Assembly (NCBI RefSeq): GCF_902833225.1
Contig: NZ_CADFEI010000002.1
Span: 496,001-560,000, forward strand
DNA: 64,000 nucleotides
Source of the DNA: Burkholderia sp. BCC1644
GTDB lineage: Bacteria > Pseudomonadota > Gammaproteobacteria > Burkholderiales > Burkholderiaceae
Direction of reading: 5' to 3'
The notes under the pieces were generated by a model, which did no database searches, was not told the DNA's origin, and was given only the letters and a program-made list of their open reading frames with translations. The first letter of the stretch is position 1, and every line of letters begins with the position of its first letter. The translations under genes were made by a program, and so were the position numbers. Below are positions 55,398-63,859 of the stretch, one piece after another.

Positions 55398-55934
55398 ATG
55401 ATCTACACCGTGGAATGCAGCTTCGCCGACCGCGACAGCGAAGCCGAATGGAACGACTTCTACAGCCTCGACAAGCTGCCGGCCCTCATCTCGGTGACGG
55501 GTTTTCATACGTCGCAGCGCTTCAAGGCGATCGGCGACGGTTGCCCCGTCTACCTGGCCGTCCACACGATCGATGGGCTCGACGTGCTGGCCGGGGACGA
55601 ATATCGCCGGAAAGGCGGTGGCAATTTCGCGAGATGGCAGCAGCACATTACCGACTGGCACCGCAATCTCTACAGCGATATCGGCGTCGCGCCGGCGGTC
55701 GCGGCCGACGAACTGCTCGTGCTGTGCGAAAGCGGCCCCGAGCCGCTGATCCGCATGGGCCTGACCCCGCTGGCCATGCAGGCCGTCGCGCTGGAGAAGT
55801 TTCCGGCGCGCCGCTGGCTCGGCGTCCTGCCCCGGCGCGACGCCCGGCTGGCCGGGCACGCCGCGGCCGGCCTTTACCTTTACGCACCGATCACCACGCA
55901 ACTGACCAAGGCAGGCCAGCCATGCCGAACGTGA
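55398..55934 (+). CDS. EthD-like ferredoxin-fold protein of unknown function
   Basis: A 178-residue protein behind AAGGA. The N-terminal 60 residues (IYTVECSFADRDSEAEWNDFYSLDKLPALISVTGFHTSQRFKAI, quoted in part) follow the layout of EthD/dimeric alpha-beta barrel proteins: strand, W-x-DFYxxxKLP helix, then GFxxxQRF strand. The C-terminal half (WLGVLPRRDARLAGHAAAGLYLYAP) repeats a similar fold. First gene of an operon with a tautomerase-like and a metallo-beta-lactamase-fold gene. Probably a small degradative step; the substrate is unknown. Confidence 0.65.
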   Translation: MIYTVECSFADRDSEAEWNDFYSLDKLPALISVTGFHTSQRFKAIGDGCPVYLAVHTIDGLDVLAGDEYRRKGGGNFARWQQHITDWHRNLYSDIGVAPAVAADELLVLCESGPEPLIRMGLTPLAMQAVALEKFPARRWLGVLPRRDARLAGHAAAGLYLYAPITTQLTKAGQPCRT

Positions 55935-56248
55935 CTTTTCATATTCAGGCGGGACGCATGCCATCTGACGGCGATCTTGCCGCGCTGTCCGGCGACTGCG
56001 TCGACCTTTGCACCGAAGTCCTCCACGCAGCGCTCGAGAACGTTCATGTGATCTTCATGGAAGTCCGGCACGGACACGGGCATCCCGTTTTCGCGGAAAT
56101 CCAGTATCGCGTCGACGCGTTTCGTTCGCCCGACATCATGAACCGGTTCATGGCGGCGCTCGATCACGCGATCGTGCGCCGCACGGGCCTGACCGCGCGC
56201 ATCCGCTGTTTTGGCCATGCCGCGCCGAACATTCACGCGCGAAACTAG
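55922..56248 (+). CDS. Tautomerase-superfamily small protein
   Basis: A 108-residue protein starting MPNVTFHIQAGRMPSD. Pro2 would become the catalytic N-terminal proline of 4-oxalocrotonate-tautomerase-like enzymes after Met removal. The NVHVIFMEVRHG strand fits the second half of the fold. The gene overlaps the end of the EthD-like gene by 13 nt in another frame, so the pair is translationally coupled. Confidence 0.72.
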   Translation: MPNVTFHIQAGRMPSDGDLAALSGDCVDLCTEVLHAALENVHVIFMEVRHGHGHPVFAEIQYRVDAFRSPDIMNRFMAALDHAIVRRTGLTARIRCFGHAAPNIHARN

Positions 56249-56266
56249 CTTGCCTGGAGAAGCCTT

Positions 56267-57112
56267 GTGTCCACCGTTACTTTTCCCTTTCAGCGAGTCG
56301 GCGATTTCACGGTCACGGCGATCAGCGACGGCTACCTGACCGCCAGCCTCGATTTCCTGTCGAATATCGACACGGCGGAGGCCTCCCGAATGCAGCACGA
56401 TGCCGGGCAGCAGGAACCGTCCGCCATCCATATCAACTGCTACGTGGTGCGCGGCGCGGACCGCACGATCCTCATCGACGCCGGGGCCGGCGGCATCAGG
56501 CAATGGGGCGGCCGCCTGATCGCCAATCTGTTGCTGGCAGGCATCGACCCGTCCGCGATCGACACGATCCTGCTCACGCACGCGCATCCCGACCATGTCG
56601 GGGGGCTGGTGAATGCCGCCGGACACGTGACGTTTCCGCAGGCGGAGCTGGTCGTCCATCGGCGGGAGGTCGGCTTCTGGCAGGACGACGCCAATCTGAG
56701 CCGCGCCAGCGAGCGCGCCCGCGGCAACTTCCTGATCGCGCGCCAGGTATTCGACGGCTATCGCGACAGGCTGCGTCTGTTTGACGAAGGCGACGTGTTG
56801 CCGGGCATCCGCGCGATGCCGCTACCGGGGCATACCGATGGGCACACGGGATACGTCGTCGAATCCGGCGATCAGGGCCTGCTCGTGTGGGGAGATATCG
56901 TGCATTTCCCGCACATCCAGATCAAGCGGCCCGACGTGTCGATTGCATTCGATCAGGACTCGACCCTGGCCGCGACCACGCGATCGCGGCTGCTGGACCG
57001 GGTCAGTTCGGAGCGGCTATTGATCGCGGGCATGCATTTAGGAGAACCCGGTTTCGCCCGCATCGCGCGAACGAAAGGGGAATATGGTCTGCTTTACGAG
57101 ACCGAAGCGTGA
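56267..57112 (+). CDS. Metallo-beta-lactamase-fold hydrolase
   Basis: A 281-residue protein from GTG 56267 behind TGGAG. The zinc motif THAHPDHVGG (about 104-113), a later GHTDGHTGY and WGDIVHFPH supply the His/Asp ligands of a dinuclear MBL enzyme. It resembles lactonases and quorum-quenching enzymes in length and order, but the substrate is not assigned. Third gene of the operon starting at 55398. Confidence 0.9.
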   Translation: MSTVTFPFQRVGDFTVTAISDGYLTASLDFLSNIDTAEASRMQHDAGQQEPSAIHINCYVVRGADRTILIDAGAGGIRQWGGRLIANLLLAGIDPSAIDTILLTHAHPDHVGGLVNAAGHVTFPQAELVVHRREVGFWQDDANLSRASERARGNFLIARQVFDGYRDRLRLFDEGDVLPGIRAMPLPGHTDGHTGYVVESGDQGLLVWGDIVHFPHIQIKRPDVSIAFDQDSTLAATTRSRLLDRVSSERLLIAGMHLGEPGFARIARTKGEYGLLYETEA

Positions 57113-57218
57113 TTTCATGAACGGAGCAAGTCACATCCGGCGCGCGGATCCGCGGTCATGACATCCGCGTCGATCCGCGCGTGGCGCGGTGTCGCGCCAT
57201 TCGGCGTGCGGCCGGATA

Positions 57219-57602
57219 CTACGCCGCGCGTTGCAACAGATCCGTTGCGAACGACTGCGCGTGCGCGACGGCTTCCTGCGCGTCGCCGAATACACCGAGC
57301 TGATCCCAGTGCTCTTCGGCCGCGAAGGTTCCTTTCACCGCGAGCGCGCGCTGCACGCACAACTGCGCCGCATAGGTGCCGTCGTCCAGCGGCCTGGCTG
57401 TCGCGACGACCTTGTGCGGCGGGCTCGCCCGCTCCGGCTGAACCAGCTCGACGTGGCCGACCACCGTGCCGATATCCATCAACTCGTTCCTGGTCTTGCA
57501 GTCCGGACAGTAGAAACACCACCCGGCGTCCTCCTGGCGAGTCTTGACCTGCCCGCGCGCCAGCACGGCACGACATTCAACGTTTTCGCAGATGAACGGC
57601 AT
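57219..57602 (-). CDS. Small protein with a possible zinc ribbon
   Basis: A 127-residue protein. From MPFICENVECRAVLARG the N-terminus has CENVEC and later CFYCPDC, two CxxxxC/CxxC pairs suited to bind one zinc. The remainder is a helical domain with no recognised family. A longer start at 57641 is in frame, but GGAG lies about 10 nt before 57602. Confidence 0.7.
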   Translation of the reverse strand: MPFICENVECRAVLARGQVKTRQEDAGWCFYCPDCKTRNELMDIGTVVGHVELVQPERASPPHKVVATARPLDDGTYAAQLCVQRALAVKGTFAAEEHWDQLGVFGDAQEAVAHAQSFATDLLQRAA

Positions 57603-57681
57603 CACGGCGTCTCCGAAGTTGTTTGACGGAAATCCTAGCATGTCCGCCGGCGGTCAACCATCGGCATTGTTGCCGCACCCG

Positions 57682-58575
57682 TCAGGCGCTCGCCAGCGCC
57701 TTTCGTGTTGCCGTGTCGCGCTTCGGCGGCGTGTTGAACAGGCGCCCGTACTCGCGGCTGAACTGCGACGGGCTTTCGTACCCGACACGGAACCCCGCCT
57801 CCGCCGCCCCCAGCCCTTCGGCCAGCATCAGCCGACGCGCTTCCTGCAAGCGGATCTGCGCACGAAAACGCAGCGGGCTCATGTGCGTCGCGACCTTGAA
57901 TTGCGCATGGAACGTCGACACGCTCATGTCCGCCAGCGCGGCGAGGTCATCGATCGCGAAGTCTTCGGTGAAGTGATGGCGGATGAACGCGATCGCCCGC
58001 TGAATCCGGTTGATGCGACCGGTCTGATACGCGACCTGACGCAACATGTCCGCATGCGGGCCGCGCAACAGGCGATAGAGAATCTCGCGCTCGATCAGCG
58101 GCGCGAGCGCCGGGATGTCGTCCGGCGCGTCGAGCAGATGCAGCAGCCGCGCGGCCGCGTCGATCAGGTGCGGCGTCGCGGCTTCCACCGCGATCGCCGG
58201 TGACCCGCGCGCGTCGCCGCGCCCGGGTTTCGTCGAATCGTGCATCAGCATGTCGGCGAGCGCCGGACGATTCAGCGGCAACCGCACACTGAGATACGGC
58301 TGCGCGACGCTGGCCTCGATCACCGCGCCGATCACCGGCAAGTCGAGGCCGACGATCAGGTAGTTCGACGGATCGTACCGATACTCGCGGCCACCGACCA
58401 CCGCGCGCTTCCGGCCCTGCGCGACGATGCAGCAGGAAGGCTCGTAGAGCGTATGCACGGGCTCCGTCGCGGCCGACGAGCGCAACAGGCCCAGACCCTT
58501 TATCGCCGTTTCCACCGCGCCGTCCGCCTGCGCATGGCGTGCGATCAGCGCCGCGAGATCGTCGATTTTTTCCAT
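57682..58575 (-). CDS. AraC-family regulator with AraC_N domain
   Basis: A 297-residue regulator. The N-terminal cupin-like AraC_N domain has TLYEPSCCIVAQGRKRAVVGG and YLIVGLDLPVIGAV. The two C-terminal HTHs include IDDLAALADMSVSTFHAQFKV and AGFRVGYESPSQFSREYGRLF. Divergent from an SDR gene that is its usual target in this subfamily. Confidence 0.92.
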   Translation of the reverse strand: MEKIDDLAALIARHAQADGAVETAIKGLGLLRSSAATEPVHTLYEPSCCIVAQGRKRAVVGGREYRYDPSNYLIVGLDLPVIGAVIEASVAQPYLSVRLPLNRPALADMLMHDSTKPGRGDARGSPAIAVEAATPHLIDAAARLLHLLDAPDDIPALAPLIEREILYRLLRGPHADMLRQVAYQTGRINRIQRAIAFIRHHFTEDFAIDDLAALADMSVSTFHAQFKVATHMSPLRFRAQIRLQEARRLMLAEGLGAAEAGFRVGYESPSQFSREYGRLFNTPPKRDTATRKALASA

Positions 58576-58723
58576 GTGCCGAGTGTCGCACGCCGAATCG
58601 CGGCGCGTATCGCCTTCGCTGCATTTTCGGAGAATCGTGCAAGAAATGCGGATTCGCAGGATAACGGCCGCGCGCCCTTCCGCGCGATCCTGTCGACTCT
58701 TCACCCTGAACCGAGGAACGAAC

Positions 58724-59467
58724 ATGTCCAGCCACAACATCGAACAGAAAGTGATCCTGATCACCGGCGCAAGCAGCGGGATCGGCGAAGCCACCGCCCG
58801 CTATCTGGGCGAGCGCGGCGCGCGCCTGATGCTCGGCGCGCGTCGCACCGAGCGTCTTGCGGACCTCGCCGGCAACATCCGCGCCAAGGGCGGCACGGCG
58901 GCGTGGCGTGCGCTCGACGTCACGAAGCGCGACGACAACGACGCGTTCGTCGAAGCCGCGCTCGCCGAGTATGGCCATATCGACGTCATCGTCAACAATG
59001 CGGGCGTCATGCCGCTGTCGCCGATGGCGTCGCTGAAGGTCGACGAATGGGACCGCATGATCGACGTCAACATCAAGGGCGTGCTGTACGGCATCGCGGC
59101 CGCATTGCCGGTGATGAATCGCCAGGGTTTCGGCCAGATCATCAACGTGTCGTCGATCGGCGGGTTGCGCGTCTCGCCGACGGCCGCCGTCTATTGCGCG
59201 ACGAAGTATGCGGTGCGCGCGATTTCCGACGGCTTGCGGCAGGAGAACGACAAGCTGCGCGTCACGAGCATCTGCCCCGGTGTCGTGACGTCCGAGCTGG
59301 CCGACACGATCACGGATCCGGTCGCCGCCGAAGCGATGGCGCGGTATCGCAGCATCGCGCTCGAACCGGAAGCGATCGCGGCGGCCATTGCGTATGCGAT
59401 CGCACAGCCCGCCGATGTCGACGTGAACGAGATCGTCGTGCGCCCGACGGCGACGATCACCGGTTAG
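58724..59467 (+). CDS. Short-chain dehydrogenase/reductase
   Basis: A 247-residue classical SDR. TGASSGIG (about 14-21), NNAGV (about 90-94), Ser in NVSSIGG and YCATK are all present. Start MSSHNIEQKV at 58724, following GAGGAACGAAC. Under probable control of the divergent AraC regulator. Substrate unknown; this clade includes oxidoreductases active on small alcohols and ketones. Confidence 0.92.
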   Translation: MSSHNIEQKVILITGASSGIGEATARYLGERGARLMLGARRTERLADLAGNIRAKGGTAAWRALDVTKRDDNDAFVEAALAEYGHIDVIVNNAGVMPLSPMASLKVDEWDRMIDVNIKGVLYGIAAALPVMNRQGFGQIINVSSIGGLRVSPTAAVYCATKYAVRAISDGLRQENDKLRVTSICPGVVTSELADTITDPVAAEAMARYRSIALEPEAIAAAIAYAIAQPADVDVNEIVVRPTATITG

Positions 59468-59540
59468 CGGGTAACGATGCACCGGCCGGATGTCGCTCGC
59501 GATACACTGTTCGCCCGACTACCGAAGCGAGACACTTCCG

Positions 59541-60062
59541 ATGTTGATCCGCGTTGCGACACTGGCCGATGCAGCCCCGCTTGCCGACTTGAAGCGCGAT
59601 ACGTTTCGCGAAACCTTTCTGCAGGACGGCTTCGACATCAACTACCCGCCGAACGATCTTGCCGCGTACGAGGCCCGCAGTTACTCGGTCGCAACGGTCA
59701 GCGAGCAGCTCGTCGACCCGCAGTGCCGTACGTGGGTCGCCGAAAGCGACGACGGCACGCTGGTCGGCTATGCACACGCGGGGCCATGCAAACTCCCGCA
59801 CCCGGAAGTCGCGGAAGGGTCGGGCGAGATCCATCAGATCTACCTTCGACGCGGTACGCAAGGTACCGGCGCCGGACGCGCGTTGTTCGACGCCGCGCTG
59901 GATTATCTCGCCGACGAACGCCCCGGGCCGGTATGGCTGGGCGTGTGGTCCGGCAACGCGAAGGCCATCGCGTTCTACGAGAAGGCGGGCTTCCAGCAGG
60001 TCGGCACGTACGATTTCCAGGTCGGCGAATCGACCGACCTGGAATACATCTACCGTCGCTGA
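59541..60062 (+). CDS. GNAT-family N-acetyltransferase
   Basis: A 173-residue GNAT starting MLIRVATLADAAPLADL. EIHQIYLRRGTQGTGAGRALFDAAL carries the acetyl-CoA loop (RGTQGTGAG), and WSGNAKAIAFYEKAGFQQVG the late signature, close to PhnO/SpeG-like acetyltransferases. Substrate unknown. A longer frame to 59490 exists, but 59541 is the natural family start. Confidence 0.9.
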   Translation: MLIRVATLADAAPLADLKRDTFRETFLQDGFDINYPPNDLAAYEARSYSVATVSEQLVDPQCRTWVAESDDGTLVGYAHAGPCKLPHPEVAEGSGEIHQIYLRRGTQGTGAGRALFDAALDYLADERPGPVWLGVWSGNAKAIAFYEKAGFQQVGTYDFQVGESTDLEYIYRR

Positions 60063-60261
60063 TCTCCGCAACCGCATGACGACCGCGCCCCGCCGGCAAA
60101 CGACGGGGCGCTTCGCGTTTACGGCTCGCCACGTCTTGTCGGCCATGCAGGCAATCGATGGTGACGTCAACGACGTTTCTCCCTCGTTTCAGGCCGAATG
60201 ACACTATTTGAGGGTTCTCGGTAAAATACGCCCTTCCCGAGTTTCCGGTATCCGCCCTGTC

Positions 60262-61209
60262 ATGCATCGAATTGGATTCTTCGTTTGCCGAGGCTACGAT
60301 GCGCTTGATCTTGGCGGGCCGCTGTCGGCCTTCAATCAGGTGGCCACGGCGGCCGGCCATACGCCCTATGACCTTCATGTCATCTCGCAAGCCGGCGGGC
60401 CGATTCAGGGCAATACGGGTCTGTCGATCGAGACCAGGCCGGTCGGAAGGCGCACGTTCGACACCGTCGTGTTCGTGGGCGGCGACATCGAGCCGATGCA
60501 GACACCGGAAAATGTCGCCGCGGCCAAAAGACTGACCGCCAGGACCTCGCGGGTCGCCAGCGTGTGTACGGGCGCGTTTCTGCTCGCGGAAACCGGCTCG
60601 CTGGACGGCCTGAGGGCAGCGACGCACTGGCGGTACGCCGCGCTGATGCAGTCGCGCTTCCCTCGCATCAAGGTCGACGGCGACAGTATCTATGTCGTGG
60701 ATGGCCGCGTCTGGACGTCGGCGGGCATCGCCTCCGGCATCGACCTGGCGCTCGGCATCATCGAAACCGACATGGGTGCGGAGATTGCGCGCGCCGTCTC
60801 CCGGCTGCTGGTCGTTCCGTATCGCCGGCCAGGCGGGCAGTCGCAATTCTCCGCGATGTCGCAGATGGAACCGGAGTCGGATCGGATCCGCATCGCGCTG
60901 AATTTTGCGCGGGAACATCTGGCAGAGGCGTTGCCTGTCGAACGACTCGCGGATGCCGCGCGACTGAGCTTGCGGCAGTTCGGGCGCGCGTTCCGGCGGG
61001 AAACCGGTGAAACACCCGCGAAGGCGGTCGAGCGCTTGCGCGTCGAAGCCGCGAGGCTGCGCCTGCAGGGTGGCAGCGAACCGATCGAACAGATCGCGCT
61101 GGCGGTGGGATTCACCGATCCGGAACGGATGCGGCGGGCCTTCATCAAACTGCACGGGCACCCGCCGCAAGCGATTCGGCGCGAGAGCCGATCGAACGCG
61201 GCGCGCTGA
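60262..61209 (+). CDS. GlxA-type regulator: DJ-1/PfpI domain fused to AraC HTH
   Basis: A 315-residue regulator. The N-terminal DJ-1/PfpI domain (MHRIGFFVCRGYDALDLGG, then VASVCTGAFLLAETG with the elbow Cys) is followed by the AraC double HTH (LAEALPVERLADAARLSLRQFGRAFRRETG, then IALAVGFTDPERMRRAFIKLHG). Such fusions often regulate nearby catabolic or stress genes. The convergent SnoaL / DJ-1 / SDR genes downstream are candidates. Confidence 0.92.
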   Translation: MHRIGFFVCRGYDALDLGGPLSAFNQVATAAGHTPYDLHVISQAGGPIQGNTGLSIETRPVGRRTFDTVVFVGGDIEPMQTPENVAAAKRLTARTSRVASVCTGAFLLAETGSLDGLRAATHWRYAALMQSRFPRIKVDGDSIYVVDGRVWTSAGIASGIDLALGIIETDMGAEIARAVSRLLVVPYRRPGGQSQFSAMSQMEPESDRIRIALNFAREHLAEALPVERLADAARLSLRQFGRAFRRETGETPAKAVERLRVEAARLRLQGGSEPIEQIALAVGFTDPERMRRAFIKLHGHPPQAIRRESRSNAAR

Positions 61210-61229
61210 TCGACCGCCGGCCGATCAGC
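61205..61229. terminator. Possible bidirectional terminator hairpin
   Basis: GCTGATCG (61205-61212) pairs with CGATCAGC (61222-61229) across the stop codon of the regulator gene. No T-run; placed between convergent genes. Confidence 0.4.
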
Positions 61230-61300
61230 ACGCCGTGCGGTCAACGTCCGTCTGGCGGGCTAGCAACGCATCGGTACGCGACGCGCCAATCGCCGGACGT

Positions 61301-61783
61301 TCAATGGCCGTCCGTCTTGACGGGCGCGTAATCGTTCCACATGTCGCGATGCAGCTTCCAGGCGCCCCCCTGCTTCAGAAAGACGAGAATCTGCTTCGCG
61401 CGAATCTTGAGCTTTCCTTCGTGGTCGCGAACCTCCGCATCCGACACCTCCGTCACGACCCGATCGTCACCGTAGAACTCGTCATTGCTGAACGAGACGG
61501 TGCCGGGTTTCGATCCGGCGTAACCGCTGGCGAAGTACGCCACGATCGCGCGGCGCCCCGTGACCTTGTCGCCGCCGGGCGGCAAGAGTGCGCCGTCGTC
61601 GGTATAGAGGCGGCCGATCGCCTCATAGTCCCCTCGCGCAAAGGCATCGGCCCACCGCGCGTTTTCGGCCTTGATGGCCGCTTCGGGCAGGCGTTGCGAA
61701 CCACCGGCGACAGCCGGCGCGGTGGATGCGAAAAGGGACACGCACGCTGCAAGCGCAGCAGTACACAAACGAATCTGTTGCAT
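61301..61783 (-). CDS. Secreted SnoaL/DUF4440-like protein
   Basis: A 160-residue protein. The signal peptide MQQIRLCTAALAACVSLFAS ends near AVA-G. The mature part (AIKAENARWADAFARGDYEAIGRLYTDDGALLPPGGD, quoted in part) is the NTF2-like SnoaL fold, with a late AWKLHRDMWND. These proteins bind or isomerise small hydrophobic molecules; the exported form is of unknown role. Start MQQIR at 61783, with GGAAA upstream. Confidence 0.85.
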   Translation of the reverse strand: MQQIRLCTAALAACVSLFASTAPAVAGGSQRLPEAAIKAENARWADAFARGDYEAIGRLYTDDGALLPPGGDKVTGRRAIVAYFASGYAGSKPGTVSFSNDEFYGDDRVVTEVSDAEVRDHEGKLKIRAKQILVFLKQGGAWKLHRDMWNDYAPVKTDGH

Positions 61784-61907
61784 CGAGTGATTTCCGGTTT
61801 GGGCTTGAATTGAAGCGCCTGCCCGAATGGGCAGGTTACGCAGGCAGCGTCGCCTGCGGCGTTCGTCGAGGCCGGCGGATGGCCTCGCGCACATCGACTG
61901 CAGGCGT

Positions 61908-62762
61908 TCAGCGAACGCCGGGGATTCGTGCGAGCCCCCTCGATGCGCCCGGCAGTTCCTTGTCGACCATCGCGATCACGTCCGGCCGTGCGTCCCTCGG
62001 ATGACCGGAATGGAACGGCGGAGCGGGATCGTATTCGATCACGAGTTGCGTGAATTCGGCGGCCCGTTGGCCGCGCAGCTTCGCGGCCACGCGAAGGGCG
62101 AAGTCGATGCCTGCCGTCACGCCGCCGCCGCTCATGAAGCGGCCGTTGTCGTCTTCGACGAAGCGCTCGGGAACGGGAATGGCGCCGTATTCGGACAGCT
62201 TGTTGACGAACGCCCAGTGACAGGCGCTGCGCTTGCCCTTGAGCACGCCCGTTGCGGCAAGCACGAGCGATCCGTTGCACACCGACGTCACGTGTTTCGC
62301 GCCTTGTGCCAGACGCCGGATCTGCGCCTGATACGCCGGCCGCATCGGCACACTCAAATCGGACCCGCCGGGCACGAGAATCACGTCGGTCTTCTCGATA
62401 TCGGCGAGCCGTTCGGTATTGCCATACACGACGCCGAATTCGAGCGTCACGTTGCCGCCATCGAGGCTCGCGTAGCGAACGTTCGTATTCGGCAGCCGGT
62501 GGAAAATCTCGCTGGGCCCCGCGAAGTCGAGAAGCGTTCCGCCGTCGTAATTGACGATCAGGATATTGAGCGGATCGTTCGGGGCAAGGACGCCGTCGCT
62601 GCCTGCCTGTGCGAGCGCGGGTGTTGCATGCCCGAGCAAGGCGCCGCCGCCCAGCACGGCGCCGAGCGTGGCGACGCTGCCCAGCTTGAGAACATCGCGG
62701 CGCGAACGACCGGCCTGGGTGAGTTGGCTTACGGAAGCCTCGTTATCGCTACTGTCGGTCAA
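61908..62762 (-). CDS. Tat-exported DJ-1/PfpI-family protein
   Basis: A 284-residue protein. I start it at TTG 62762 because AAGGAG lies 8 nt upstream; the upstream GTG at 62780 has no site. A twin-arginine signal, GRSRRDVLKLGSVATLGAVLGG, directs folded export. The DJ-1 domain has LNILIVNYDGGTLLDFAGPSEIF, VTSVCNGSLVLAATG with the elbow Cys, and MSGGGVTAGIDFALRV. It resembles isonitrile hydratase. Upstream gene of the secreted SnoaL-like protein, 124 nt apart. Confidence 0.87.
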   Translation of the reverse strand: MTDSSDNEASVSQLTQAGRSRRDVLKLGSVATLGAVLGGGALLGHATPALAQAGSDGVLAPNDPLNILIVNYDGGTLLDFAGPSEIFHRLPNTNVRYASLDGGNVTLEFGVVYGNTERLADIEKTDVILVPGGSDLSVPMRPAYQAQIRRLAQGAKHVTSVCNGSLVLAATGVLKGKRSACHWAFVNKLSEYGAIPVPERFVEDDNGRFMSGGGVTAGIDFALRVAAKLRGQRAAEFTQLVIEYDPAPPFHSGHPRDARPDVIAMVDKELPGASRGLARIPGVR

Positions 62763-62915
62763 GATGATTTCTCCTTGCACTGCGGCCCCCTCTGCGAACG
62801 CATCACGGCCGGGCCGGATTGAACAACCGCCACGACGAACGGCGTGGCGGACGTGAGATCAGGGTGTGGATGAGCCGCGATGACGTATCGGGCTCCGGAA
62901 TCGCGAGCTGCGGGC

Positions 62916-63662
62916 TTAAAGCTGCGACGCACCGCCATCGACGACCAGTTCGGTGCCGACAACGTAGGAGGATTCGTCGCTGGCGAGATACAGTGCCGCG
63001 TTGGCAATGTCCTCGGCCTTGCCCATGCGGCCAACCGGGATCGTTTCGGCGAATTCGGCCTTGCGGTCGCGAACCCATTCGTCGGGCATGCCCCACCTGG
63101 AGAGCAGCGGGGTGTCGATCGCACCGGGGGCGATCGCGTTGAAGCGGATTTTTCGATCGAGGAACTCGTAGGACCAGCTGCGGGCCAGCGATCGCACTGC
63201 TGCCTTCGCGGCCGCCGTCAACGAGATGCCATGCTTGCCGGTCTGCGCGACGAACGATGTATTCAGGATGACGGACGAACCTTCCCGCAAGTCCGGCAAC
63301 ACCGCCTGAAGCGTGAACACCACGCCCTTGACGTTGATGTCCATGATCTCGTTGTAGAGTGCGTCGTCGATGTCGTTGGCCGCGGACGGAAACGCCCAGC
63401 CGGCGTTGGCGAACACGATATCCAGGCCGCCGAACTTTTCCTTGACCTCCGCGGCAATCGCCCGCATGTCCGCGAGCGAACGGACGTCGCCCTTGAGGAC
63501 GATCGCGTTCTCGCCAAGCTCGGCCTTCACGCGCTCGAATACGGCATCGTCGCGGCCGGTAACCGCTACGCGGGCGCCTTCCTCAATGAAGCGCTTCGCG
63601 GTGGCGAGACCGATGCCGCTGGTGCCACCCGTGATCAACGCTGTCTTGTTCCTGAGCCTCAT
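62916..63662 (-). CDS. Short-chain dehydrogenase/reductase
   Basis: A 248-residue classical SDR starting MRLRNKTALITGGTSGIG (63662) behind AAGGAA. FANAGW replaces the usual NNAG, and NTSFVAQTG supplies the Ser. In place of YxxxK there is SLTAAAKAAVRSLARS: the Tyr is missing (Thr/Ala there) while the Lys stays. That makes catalytic activity questionable. The C-terminus VGTELVVDGGASQL is typical. It may form a unit with the Tat-exported DJ-1 protein downstream. Confidence 0.88.
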   Translation of the reverse strand: MRLRNKTALITGGTSGIGLATAKRFIEEGARVAVTGRDDAVFERVKAELGENAIVLKGDVRSLADMRAIAAEVKEKFGGLDIVFANAGWAFPSAANDIDDALYNEIMDINVKGVVFTLQAVLPDLREGSSVILNTSFVAQTGKHGISLTAAAKAAVRSLARSWSYEFLDRKIRFNAIAPGAIDTPLLSRWGMPDEWVRDRKAEFAETIPVGRMGKAEDIANAALYLASDESSYVVGTELVVDGGASQL

Positions 63663-63859
63663 CTTCGGTTCCTTTTCATGTCGTGATGAATCAGGCCGGA
63701 AGCTCGAAACGCCATCGCGTTCGTGCGCTGTTCCCGGCTTGATCTTCGACTGAAGTATGGAACCTGAGGCAGAGGGCGCAAAGGTCGTATAACCCTCGAA
63801 AAACGCCACTCGATTCAAACGGGCGCCGCGCCATCCGCCGGCCGCGACCTCGCGATGCC

